From positions 1 through 60,312 of the forward strand of contig JAOTTS010000013.1 of the NCBI GenBank assembly GCA_029864335.1: a stretch of 60,312 nucleotides of DNA. The letters are read 5' to 3'. The stretch is from Candidatus Nitrosopumilus sp. GTDB lineage: Archaea; Thermoproteota; Nitrososphaeria; Nitrososphaerales; Nitrosopumilaceae. Of the stretch, positions 9,167 to 15,861 are shown piece after piece (positions within the stretch are counted from its first letter, which is position 1; each line of letters opens with the position of its first letter). The notes under the pieces are model-generated. The model was not told where the DNA came from, searched no databases, and saw only the letters and a list, made by a program, of their open reading frames with translations. The translations under genes were made by a program, and so were the position numbers.

Positions 9167-9487
9167 TTACTTTATTCTAACTTCGTGAATTGCAGTTGAA
9201 TAATCACACACTGCTTTTAATCGCATGTATGGTATTAATCTATAATGAATTGAATAAATTTCTCCTTCCTTTAACAAAATTCCTTTTTGCATTAATGATA
9301 CTAGTCCTCTTGATGGGACATTGATTGAAACATTTTGTTCTTGACATACTTGTTGACGTTTGTTTTGAAATTGCTTTAATGTAAATGATACATCATTAAC
9401 TTCTAAAACTAGAGGCCAGATAATCTCACTCCACACCCATCTTCTGTTTTGTGTAGCTGAGGCATGCTTTCCTTTTTCACTCAACAT
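9167..9487 (-). CDS. Hypothetical protein, possibly winged-helix
   Basis: About 106 residues from the ATG at 9487 (MLSEKG); starts up to 9502 are possible. The sequence has the alternation of helices and a basic strand-turn-strand (SRGLVSLMQKGILLKEGEIYSIHYRLIPYMRLK) expected of a winged-helix DNA-binding protein, but no family is recognised with confidence. It is divergent from the cysteine-cluster gene at 9523, and an inverted repeat lies in the shared promoter, which would suit a local regulator. Confidence 0.5.
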   Translation of the reverse strand: MLSEKGKHASATQNRRWVWSEIIWPLVLEVNDVSFTLKQFQNKRQQVCQEQNVSINVPSRGLVSLMQKGILLKEGEIYSIHYRLIPYMRLKAVCDYSTAIHEVRIK

Positions 9488-9490
9488 TAA

Positions 9491-9511
9491 TAACATCACC
9501 AAAAGATGTTA
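9491..9511. promoter_or_regulatory. Inverted repeat in a divergent promoter
   Basis: TAACATC and GATGTTA are perfect 7-base inverted arms separated by ACCAAAA. They sit between two divergent genes whose starts are only about 35 bases apart, so the site overlaps both promoters. An operator is the simplest reading, but no protein-binding evidence exists. Confidence 0.4.
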
Positions 9512-9522
9512 TATCTTAATAG

Positions 9523-10227
9523 TTGTCTCAAAACGAAATTGAAGAATCATTAAACTTGTTAGAAAAAGATTGGGATGTTGACCCAATTTTACGTAAATTC
9601 ATGCTAGGAAAAATTACTGATGTATCTGACTATCTGCTCAAAGTCCGGGATGTAGTCTTTCATGTGCCATATCTTAATTCTGAGAAAAAATTCATTTTAT
9701 GGAAATGTTATTGGCCCGACTGTCACAACTGCTGCGACAGACAAGGAAGACTCCCACTAACATCAGATGATTTGATAATGATTGGAAAAGGTCTGAAATA
9801 TCAAAAACCTTCTGATTTTATAAAAAATGAAACTCTCACTGTAACGTATCAGGAACCTGGACCTACAGGGCAACTAACTATAATTACCACCATTAATCTG
9901 AAAAGAAAAAAAGATGAAACAGAAGCTGATGATGGAACTCACATCTCTTGTAGATTCTTAGATGAAAAGGGTGGGTGCAGCATGCATCCTGACAGACCTG
10001 GTGTATGCTATCTTTATCCATTTTCTAGCTGGCTTGAAAACGAAAAAGGTACAGCACGTGTTCATGCCACCTACCAGTTTACAGGAGATTGTCCTGGATT
10101 TTACTTGGCAGATACTCTGGATCCAATGAAAGATGAATTCAAGGACTATTCCAAAACAATTTATGATTACAACATGGCATCAAATAGAACCAATAGAGAA
10201 GGGTTTGGCTCTGTCAGTTTTAGTTAG
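9523..10227 (+). CDS. YkgJ/UPF0153-type cysteine-cluster protein
   Basis: 234 residues from a TTG start. Conserved cysteines fall in two groups: CYWPDCHNCCDRQG near residues 66-79 and CRFLDEKGGCSMHPDRPGVC near 145-164, followed by YLYPFSS. This CxxxC..CC / C(x8)C(x9)C arrangement is typical of the YkgJ family, thought to bind zinc or an iron-sulfur cluster. Substrate unknown. Its stop overlaps by four bases the stop of the convergent flavoprotein gene. Confidence 0.75.
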   Translation: MSQNEIEESLNLLEKDWDVDPILRKFMLGKITDVSDYLLKVRDVVFHVPYLNSEKKFILWKCYWPDCHNCCDRQGRLPLTSDDLIMIGKGLKYQKPSDFIKNETLTVTYQEPGPTGQLTIITTINLKRKKDETEADDGTHISCRFLDEKGGCSMHPDRPGVCYLYPFSSWLENEKGTARVHATYQFTGDCPGFYLADTLDPMKDEFKDYSKTIYDYNMASNRTNREGFGSVSFS

Positions 10228-11282
10228 GCCTTAGCTACTTTCATCAAGTCTGCAATTTTGATGTTCATTCCGAATCTATCTTCGTTCTTCTTCATGTAAC
10301 GAAATATTGCAATAAAATCTGGCAATGCCTTGAAGAAATTAAAGTCCTTGTGAATTTTTGCTCGAACGAAATTAAACACTTTAGCATATACTTTGTAGTG
10401 CTCCTCCACTGCTTTCTCATATGCTTTGAAATCATTCATGTTTTCTAGGAATATCTCAACGCACTGCATTGATGGAATGATTCCTTCACCTAAAAGTGCA
10501 TACACTGTTCCGATTGATTCGCCAACTCCAACTACTTTTCCTGAATAGTATGGTTTACATCTGTCTGGTGTTGCAAGTCTGATTGGTCTGCCCTTTGTTG
10601 CAATGACTTTGCCTCCGTGTTTTTGCAAAAATTCATCAGTTGCCTTTATGTGTTTTTTATTGTAATCCCCTGCTCCAATATGTGCCCATTTCTCTCCTAG
10701 TGGAAAATACCAAAAGTATCCAGACATTCCTGGAAACGGCTCTATGTAAAAGTCATCATAGGGAACGCCGTTTTCATATTCAATCTTATACTCGTATGTT
10801 GGTAAGAAGAAATCTTCCTTTAGCTTTGGCAGATAAACTCTGTTAAAGCCAGTACAATCAACTATCATGTCGTACTCTTTTTCTAGTTCTTCAAGTTTTG
10901 GAGCTTCACCATAAATTATCTTGGAATCTTTTATGAAATCTTTGATTAATCCTAATTTGTTATATGTGCACAATCCTTTCAATCCAATATCAAACTTTAC
11001 GTCATTGCTCATTTTGACATGCATGTTTTTACCATCATGAATTAGAAAGTCATTAAAGTCTCTGCCAGTCTTTTTGCAAAAATCTGCCAGTACTGGTTTT
11101 ATTGTTCCCCATGCACAAATCGAATCATGTTTCTCTTCAGTATTTCTTTCATAACCGACAACATTGTGTTCTGAATCCTTTAGTCTGGCCATGAGATAAG
11201 ATCCTGCAACACCCATTCCCATTACTGCAATCTTCAAGATGTCTTGCAATTTCCTTTTGCCTAATAAATACACTATCTGCAA
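10224..11282 (-). CDS. FAD-dependent oxidoreductase, geranylgeranyl-reductase-like
   Basis: 352 residues. An N-terminal Rossmann motif (IAVMGMGVAGSYLMARL, near residues 18-34) binds FAD; MIVDCTGFNR and VVGVGESIGTVYALLGEGI are the later GD-type FAD motifs of the geranylgeranyl reductase/FixC family. Such enzymes can saturate isoprenoid chains of archaeal lipids or quinones, so lipid or quinone reduction is inferred. The ATG at 11282 adds 15 residues before the Rossmann fold; a TTG at 11237 (LKIAVMG) may be the true start. Confidence 0.72.
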   Translation of the reverse strand: MQIVYLLGKRKLQDILKIAVMGMGVAGSYLMARLKDSEHNVVGYERNTEEKHDSICAWGTIKPVLADFCKKTGRDFNDFLIHDGKNMHVKMSNDVKFDIGLKGLCTYNKLGLIKDFIKDSKIIYGEAPKLEELEKEYDMIVDCTGFNRVYLPKLKEDFFLPTYEYKIEYENGVPYDDFYIEPFPGMSGYFWYFPLGEKWAHIGAGDYNKKHIKATDEFLQKHGGKVIATKGRPIRLATPDRCKPYYSGKVVGVGESIGTVYALLGEGIIPSMQCVEIFLENMNDFKAYEKAVEEHYKVYAKVFNFVRAKIHKDFNFFKALPDFIAIFRYMKKNEDRFGMNIKIADLMKVAKA

Positions 11283-11412
11283 ATTTTGCTAGTGTAAACT
11301 TGATTACCACTAGTAGCAAAAAGTAGTACTGATTAAATATGAAAATTCCATATTGATTGTGAAAGGTAAATCTTTCGTCTGATTACAATAGTTTCAGGCC
11401 TAAAGACAATCA

Positions 11413-11482
11413 CTGTCATCAGGTAACAGATGTTTCTGATCTTAAGCGATGAGCTGTCATCAACACCCTTTCGGGAGTTGAT
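11413..11482 (+). other. Structured leader or small-RNA candidate
   Basis: The 256-base interval between the flavoprotein and nitroreductase genes has no credible ORF. It holds two copies of CTGTCATCA (11413-11421 and 11454-11462) and a strong hairpin at 11459-11482: ATCAAC pairs with GTTGAT, then an A/A mismatch, CCC/GGG and a TTTC loop. CTGA followed by GCGATGA loosely resembles internal D'/C' boxes of C/D sRNAs. No function can be assigned. Confidence 0.3.
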
Positions 11483-11519
11483 CTTAATCTCATTCAACTT
11501 TTCATAAAGTTAAATTTGG

Positions 11520-11536
11520 TAACACGAGTTGTGTTA
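11520..11536. promoter_or_regulatory. Inverted repeat just before the nitroreductase start
   Basis: TAACAC-GAGTT-GTGTTA is a perfect 6-base inverted repeat ending two bases before the nitroreductase ATG (11539). An AT-rich TATA-like stretch (TCATAAAGTTAAATTT) lies about 15 bases upstream, so the repeat overlaps the expected transcription start. A repressor operator is inferred. Confidence 0.45.
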
Positions 11537-11538
11537 TC

Positions 11539-12138
11539 ATGGATACCTTTGATGCAATAAAGTCTCGTCGTTCAATTAAGAGTTTTAAAAATCACGAAAT
11601 TACTAAAGATGAAATTAATCAATTATTGGAAGCTGCAATATTATCACCAACTTCATACAACATTCAAAATTGGAGATTCGTAATTGTAACAGAACAAAAA
11701 CTCAAAGATGAGATATGTCAATTATCCTATGGACAAAGACAAGTTGCTGAATCTTCTTTAGTTATAGTGCTCTGTGCTGATTTGAAGGCCTGGGAGAAAA
11801 ATCCTGAGCGATACTGGAAAAATGTTTCTGAAGAATCTCGAAATTATCTGGTTAACGGCATCAAGCAGGCATATTCAGGGAATGCTGAACTGGAAAAAGA
11901 CCAGGCAATTCGCTCTTGTGGAATAGCTGCTCAGACCATAATGCTTGCAGCAAAATCAATGGGCTATGACAGTTGTCCTATGGAAGGATTTGATTATGGA
12001 AAGGTTGGAAAATTAATCAATCTACCTGATGATCACATTGTTACAATGATGGTAGTAATTGGAAAGTCTGCAAAAGATCCTGCATCACGTGGTGGACAAT
12101 TACCACTATCTAATGTGATCTTTGAGAATTCATTCTAA
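11539..12138 (+). CDS. Nitroreductase-family FMN oxidoreductase
   Basis: 199 residues. The family hallmark RRSIKSFKNHEITKDEINQL near residues 10-29 and the FMN-phosphate contact SPTSYNIQNWRFVIV near 36-50 are present, as is the C-terminal AAKSMGYDSCPMEGFDYGKV segment. The enzyme would reduce nitro-compounds or quinones with NAD(P)H. Its stop overlaps by one base the start of a small broken zinc-ribbon gene (TAATG). A palindrome directly upstream suggests specific regulation. Confidence 0.9.
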   Translation: MDTFDAIKSRRSIKSFKNHEITKDEINQLLEAAILSPTSYNIQNWRFVIVTEQKLKDEICQLSYGQRQVAESSLVIVLCADLKAWEKNPERYWKNVSEESRNYLVNGIKQAYSGNAELEKDQAIRSCGIAAQTIMLAAKSMGYDSCPMEGFDYGKVGKLINLPDDHIVTMMVVIGKSAKDPASRGGQLPLSNVIFENSF

Positions 12139-12263
12139 TGGAATACATTTGCAAAAATTGTGGAACAGGTTGTAGAGCATCTCGTGGCATTGGAAAAAAT
12201 CATTAACTCTGTGATAAATGCGACAAAATTAAACAGAAACAGAAATACAAAAAGCCAAATTAA
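12138..12263 (+). pseudogene. Zinc-ribbon micro-protein gene with in-frame TAA
   Basis: ATG 12138 overlaps the nitroreductase stop. The frame reads MEYICKNCGTGCRASRGIGK then NH, hits TAA at 12204-12206, and continues in the same frame with LCDKCDKIKQKQKYKKPN to TAA 12261-12263. The two halves hold CxxC...CxxC, the four ligands of one zinc ribbon, so the stop separates the two zinc knuckles. A nonsense mutation in a formerly coupled gene is the best explanation; readthrough is possible. Confidence 0.55.
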
Positions 12264-12306
12264 ACTCAATACGCTTAACTTCATTATTCTTATACAAGAT
12301 TTGTAA

Positions 12307-12579
12307 TTGACTTTTATTTGTAAAAGATGCGATACCAAATTTCATGTAGAAACAGATAGAAAATTAATCTGTGTAGATTGTAAGGTTCAGTTAGACCTAC
12401 TAGATAAAGAAAAAAGAGTCAATGATCAAAGAATCAAGAAACTTGAAGAACATAAGAAATCAGAATTGAAAAATCCCACATCAGAAGAAATTATGAAACG
12501 GATAGAACGTAATTTACAAATTGAGTATAAAAAACGTGATGGAATAATTAAAACGATGAATTCTAAAGTTAAATTCTAA
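12307..12579 (+). CDS. Small zinc-ribbon, coiled-coil protein
   Basis: 90 residues from a TTG start. The N-terminus (FICKRCDTKF...LICVDCKVQL) has two CxxC knuckles of a single zinc ribbon; the rest is a highly charged helix (DKEKRVNDQRIKKLEEHKKS). This type of short zinc-ribbon protein is frequent in thaumarchaea and is thought to bind nucleic acid or protein. A TATA-like TTCTTATACAAG lies about 15-25 bases upstream, implying a nearly leaderless mRNA. Confidence 0.6.
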   Translation: MTFICKRCDTKFHVETDRKLICVDCKVQLDLLDKEKRVNDQRIKKLEEHKKSELKNPTSEEIMKRIERNLQIEYKKRDGIIKTMNSKVKF

Positions 12580-12656
12580 ACTCTATTGATTCACTTTAGT
12601 TTAAAAATTAATTTTTCACTAGACTCTCAAGGGATAATCCATAGTATGGTATATTG

Positions 12657-13012
12657 TCAGTAAATTTTTCGATCAGTTCTTTTTTTTAATTTGTACATCT
12701 CTTTTTGTGTTTTCATGTTTGTTAGATGCTTTGGGTTCTGATAATATTGACTTTGCAATTTCTGTACACCGATAGTTAATGGTTTGTCTTTGTTTTTTTG
12801 TTATCACTATAACCTGCCCTTTTAAGCTCGATTCTTCCTAGGTACTCCTCATGATTTGCAATATGTTGGGGTGCGACACTGAGGTATACGTCCAAGTAAT
12901 ATTCTATCATTTCGAAGAGGGGAATCAAAAACCACACTGCAAGTAAATCATGAGGTTTTGTATTATTCACGCTAAACTGATTTCGCGAGATTGTAGTATA
13001 ATTCAGATCCAA
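12657..13012 (-). pseudogene. Hypothetical gene frameshifted at a homopolymer
   Basis: From the minus-strand ATG at 13012, the frame runs through EYLGRIELKRAGYSDNKK and then stops at 12776. If one base is added in the run of seven T (12793-12799, A on this strand), it continues with KDKPLTIGVQKLQSQYYQNP and KHLTNMKTQKEMYKLKKR to TGA at 12657-12659, about 118 residues in all. The charged, helix-rich continuation looks like genuine coding sequence. Function unrecognised. Homopolymer sequencing error is a real alternative. Confidence 0.45.
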
Positions 13013-13020
13013 ATTATGAA

Positions 13021-13182
13021 TTGAGAAAAATAAATCTTGATGTAAAAGACCAGGACTATCTGGATTTGAGCATCTGCATTGAAAAAGAGTTATCAGTTGA
13101 GGAGAATCTCAAGAATATTATTCGCTATCATCTCATCACATACCGAAATAGAGCAAAGATGAGAAATCAGAAACTAGTATAA
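13021..13182 (+). CDS. Small hypothetical protein
   Basis: 53 residues from a TTG start, RKINLDVKDQDYLDLSICIE followed by a charged helical C-terminus rich in R and K. It is divergent from the frameshifted gene at 12657-13012, only eight bases away. Length, charge and composition are like other thaumarchaeal micro-proteins, but no family is recognised. Confidence 0.4.
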   Translation: MRKINLDVKDQDYLDLSICIEKELSVEENLKNIIRYHLITYRNRAKMRNQKLV

Positions 13183-13242
13183 CTGATTTTCAAAATTTGG
13201 AGAAACCGACAATATTTTCTACAAGCTGTTTATCAATTTATC

Positions 13243-13449
13243 ATATATTGTAATAATGTCTGTAAAAAATACATTGCAAAGAGCAATACCATAGAGGGTG
13301 GCAGATATGAGCAAGGTCAAAAACGATGTCCTGAATGTGAAGTATTCATTTCATGGGAAGGCCTATGGTGTCCTTGTTGTGGACGATTACTGCGAACAAA
13401 ACCTCGGGCCAAGAAATTAAAAGGCCGATTGTCTCTTAGCCGTAGATAA
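13243..13449 (+). CDS. Small zinc-finger protein lacking a standard start
   Basis: About 68 residues with CNNVCKKYIAKSNTIEGGRY, then CPECEVFISWEGLWCPCCGR and a basic tail (RTKPRAKKLKGRLSLSRR). The cysteine pattern CxxxC...CxxC...CPCC and the GGRYEQGQKRC core are familiar from a thaumarchaeal small-protein family. No ATG, GTG or TTG lies between the upstream in-frame stop (13180-13182) and the first cysteine; an ATA at 13243 sits where ATG would be expected. Either AUA initiates or the gene has lost its start. Confidence 0.5.
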   Translation: MYCNNVCKKYIAKSNTIEGGRYEQGQKRCPECEVFISWEGLWCPCCGRLLRTKPRAKKLKGRLSLSRR

Positions 13450-13499
13450 AACTCTGAATTTATCAACATACTTAATTTCATAATTATTCCAGAAAACCA

Positions 13500-14518
13500 A
13501 TGGGCAAATTAGTTGCAATAGGAATTGTAATACTTGTAATATTTCTAATAATGATAGGACTTTTTGTTTATTCTTACACTCAACTCTCAGTAAATCTGCA
13601 TGATGTACGATTTCACAGCATTGATTGGGCTCCTTTGTCTTGGAATAAACTACTAAATCTTGGACTCAACTCTTACTGGGAATTGGTTTGGTGCTGCATT
13701 TGAGCTAATTGAGGGTGTGAATTTGAATTTGTTATTTGGAATTTTAAATAATGGCCTTCTTCCAGTATATATTCCTGATTTGTCCTATGACATTTTGATT
13801 AACGGAATTTTGATTGGAATGGGTTTCAGTGATGTAGATCTTACAATAAACCCTGGGCAAACAAAAGTAATCACATCATTTCAAAACATTCACAAAGACA
13901 GTATGGCCCCACTGTTTATTCCATAATAGAATCCCAAGGAGTAATAGAGATTAAGGTGAGGGGGATTGCGTATTTTCAATTCTTCGGCCTTAGCATTCCA
14001 GTTCTCTTTGAGTCATCAAGAAATATTTCAATTTATGATGAAGTACGAGAGCGAATCGATGAGGAAATTCAGAAAAACAAGCTGCAAAACTCTGTGATAT
14101 CATCTGTTAACAAATCAATAGAGAGCACATTGGGAAGTATTGTAAATGATTTGTTTGGAGAGATAAATTGGAATTATCCTTGTCTGGCCAGAAATTTGTA
14201 GACTCTATCTACAAGGTCAATCCTGGAGCATACAGCTATATTGCATTTACTTTACCATGTGAGGCTAAAGTGGAAGGAGGATTTGCAGCAAGTGACATAC
14301 TTGGAAATGACATTATTGTACTAGTTTTAGATGATTACAATTTTAATAAATTTGAAAATGATCAATACTTTACTTCATTTTATTACAGCAGTAATGTAAA
14401 GTCTGGAGGATTTGACTTGACTTTGCAAGCTGAAGATTATTACATTGTAATATCCAATCAATACTCTATGATATCAACTAAAACTGTCCAGTTTCAAGCA
14501 GTATCCCTTTGTGTATAG
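13500..14518 (+). pseudogene. Membrane-anchored LEA14/WHy-like protein, three frameshifts
   Basis: Four overlapping frames add up to one coherent protein of about 335 residues. The first part has an N-terminal membrane anchor (MGKLVAIGIVILVIFLIMIG) and NLHDVRFHSIDWAPLSW. After a shift near 13675 comes LLFGILNNGLLPVYIPDLSY, a WHy/LEA-like beta segment. After a shift at 13923-13926 come IIESQGVIEIKVRGIAYFQF and a charged helix. After a shift near 14165 comes a C-terminal domain ending QFQAVSLCV. Each join needs a single-base indel, and none lies in a long homopolymer. WHy/LEA domains are linked to desiccation or envelope stress; function here is inferred and probably lost. Confidence 0.6.
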
Positions 14519-14552
14519 ATAATTCTATATGCCAAATTCACATATAGTATTA

Positions 14553-14693
14553 ATGGTATTAACTGACAAACAACGTGAACTGCAACAAGAACGCAGATTA
14601 GCAAAACTCGAAAAGCGCGTAGATGCTGATGACAAACGAGTTACAAAACTGGCAAAAAGAATCACTGCTTTAGAAAAACAAGATCTAGTTTGA
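14553..14693 (+). CDS. Small coiled-coil protein
   Basis: 46 residues from ATG 14553: short leader MVLTDKQRELQQERRLAKLE and then heptad-like helix to a C-terminal KQDLV. Nearly all residues are charged or helix-forming, so a single coiled coil is expected. No family recognised. Clean ATG, clean TGA and good composition favour a real gene. Confidence 0.5.
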   Translation: MVLTDKQRELQQERRLAKLEKRVDADDKRVTKLAKRITALEKQDLV

Positions 14694-14710
14694 AAAACAA
14701 AATCTAATCT

Positions 14711-15073
14711 CTAAACTCCGAGAATTAAGAGAATCTTTTGCACTATGGTATTGTGATCTGATGAATTTTCTGTTGATAAAAGTATGAGATCTTTGCCATG
14801 ATACACTGTAATCCACTTTACGTTATCTCTGGATTCTACAGACCAGTTTGTTTTGCCTAGTTTTCCATCAAATACTCTGTTCATTTTTGCCTTGAGTAGT
14901 GCTTCACGATGTACCATCTTTGTCTCAGGAACTGTTAGTTGCGGGATTATTCCCTTTTTTCTGTCATATGCCTTGAGTCTACCGCATTTGCATAATATCC
15001 CTACAAATCTAATTGTCTGGTTAATGCTCAAAATTTCACGGCAAAGGCGATTTTCTGGTCTTAGTACTTGCAC
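14711..15073 (-). CDS. Thaumarchaeal roadblock-like (DUF6659-type) protein
   Basis: 120 residues. The pattern 'C.EILSINQTIRFVGIL...GRLKAYDRKKGI' then 'REALLKAKMNRVFDGKLG' and 'VKWITVYHGKDLILLS' matches an abundant thaumarchaeal family with a profilin/roadblock-like alpha-beta fold. Such proteins are suspected to act in signalling, but no function is proven. Related copies in this window are at 40178-40468 (intact) and, more distantly, the broken gene at 28650-29031. Confidence 0.65.
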   Translation of the reverse strand: MQVLRPENRLCREILSINQTIRFVGILCKCGRLKAYDRKKGIIPQLTVPETKMVHREALLKAKMNRVFDGKLGKTNWSVESRDNVKWITVYHGKDLILLSTENSSDHNTIVQKILLILGV

Positions 15074-15186
15074 TATTTTGATTTATTTTAAAAAATTAGA
15101 TGATGCAAAAACAATTTTCTTGACTAAATGGTATATTCCTTTCTGTTAGTTCGGGGTTTTTATGAGAAAGGCTATTCTAGTATTGT

Positions 15187-15363
15187 ATGGTGCTAGTCTG
15201 GATTGGAATTGTGGTCGGAATTTTGCTTGTGGTAATTTTGATTGTAAAAGCTACCAAGACCAATCCCCGCGAAATTGCCGGAATGACAATGCGCTGTAAA
15301 AAGTGTGGGACTGAGACTGGCGGAATGACGTGTCCCAAATGTAACAAAACATTTGGAGTTTAG
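15187..15363 (+). CDS. Membrane-anchored zinc-ribbon micro-protein
   Basis: 58 residues. One N-terminal transmembrane helix (MVLVWIGIVVGILLVVILIV) is followed by a short linker and a zinc ribbon CKKCGTETGGMTCPKCNKTF at the C-terminus. The topology places the ribbon probably in the cytoplasm. Its size lies below usual gene-calling cutoffs. Function unknown; adaptor or regulatory roles are typical for such proteins. Confidence 0.6.
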   Translation: MVLVWIGIVVGILLVVILIVKATKTNPREIAGMTMRCKKCGTETGGMTCPKCNKTFGV

Positions 15364-15421
15364 ACTTGAAAATTAGATTGTATATTACATACGCTTAAGT
15401 TGATACAAAATTTAGAAATTT

Positions 15422-15655
15422 ATAAACAAGATTAAAGTAATTTTTGGAATAGTTATTGGTGTTATTGTTCTAATTACAATTGTTGGTCATTTTGTAAATG
15501 AATCATATCAAAATTTTGAATCTGGCACAAGTGAGGAAAGTGATGAGGCAACATGGCAACTACAAAAAATATACCTTGATCAAGAGTGCCAAGAAAAATA
15601 CATGGGTCAAACTGATGCCATGGAAGAATATTTTGATAGAGTCAAAGAAGAATAA
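15422..15655 (+). CDS. Small membrane-anchored protein with apparent ATA start
   Basis: About 77 residues. From ATA at 15422 it reads NKIKVIFGIVIGVIVLITIV, a typical N-terminal membrane anchor, then an acidic soluble tail (ESGTSEESDEATWQLQKIYL...). In-frame TAG precedes at 15413-15415 and no ATG, GTG or TTG exists before the hydrophobic helix. ATA takes the place of the expected ATG. A TATA-like TATATTACAT lies near 15381. Either AUA initiates or the start was mutated. Confidence 0.45.
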   Translation: MNKIKVIFGIVIGVIVLITIVGHFVNESYQNFESGTSEESDEATWQLQKIYLDQECQEKYMGQTDAMEEYFDRVKEE

Positions 15656-15755
15656 AGATTGAATCCCCCAACTAAACTTGAACCCTAGATTAACAGTATG
15701 ATGTTACAAATCATTTGGAATAACTATGTAGAACTAGGCAGTTTTTATTTTCCAG

Positions 15756-15800
15756 ATTATTGATTTTATGTCGGCCTTGAGTCAACACAAAATCAATAAT
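15756..15800. terminator. Long perfect inverted repeat between convergent genes
   Basis: ATTATTGATTTT and AAAATCAATAAT form a perfect 12-base stem around a 21-base loop, with CC and GG just outside. It lies between the small membrane-protein gene (+) and leuS (-), whose 3' ends face each other. A bidirectional 3'-end or RNA-processing structure is the most likely role; a mobile-element trace cannot be excluded. Confidence 0.35.
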
Positions 15801-15861
15801 GGCAATCATTAGTTAGAATACATAGCACAAGTCATGGCTCTAGTTAAAAATAAAAAAGCAT

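Noticed and set aside
15756-15800. Insertion-sequence terminal repeat
   Set aside because: No transposase, second copy or target duplication is visible nearby.
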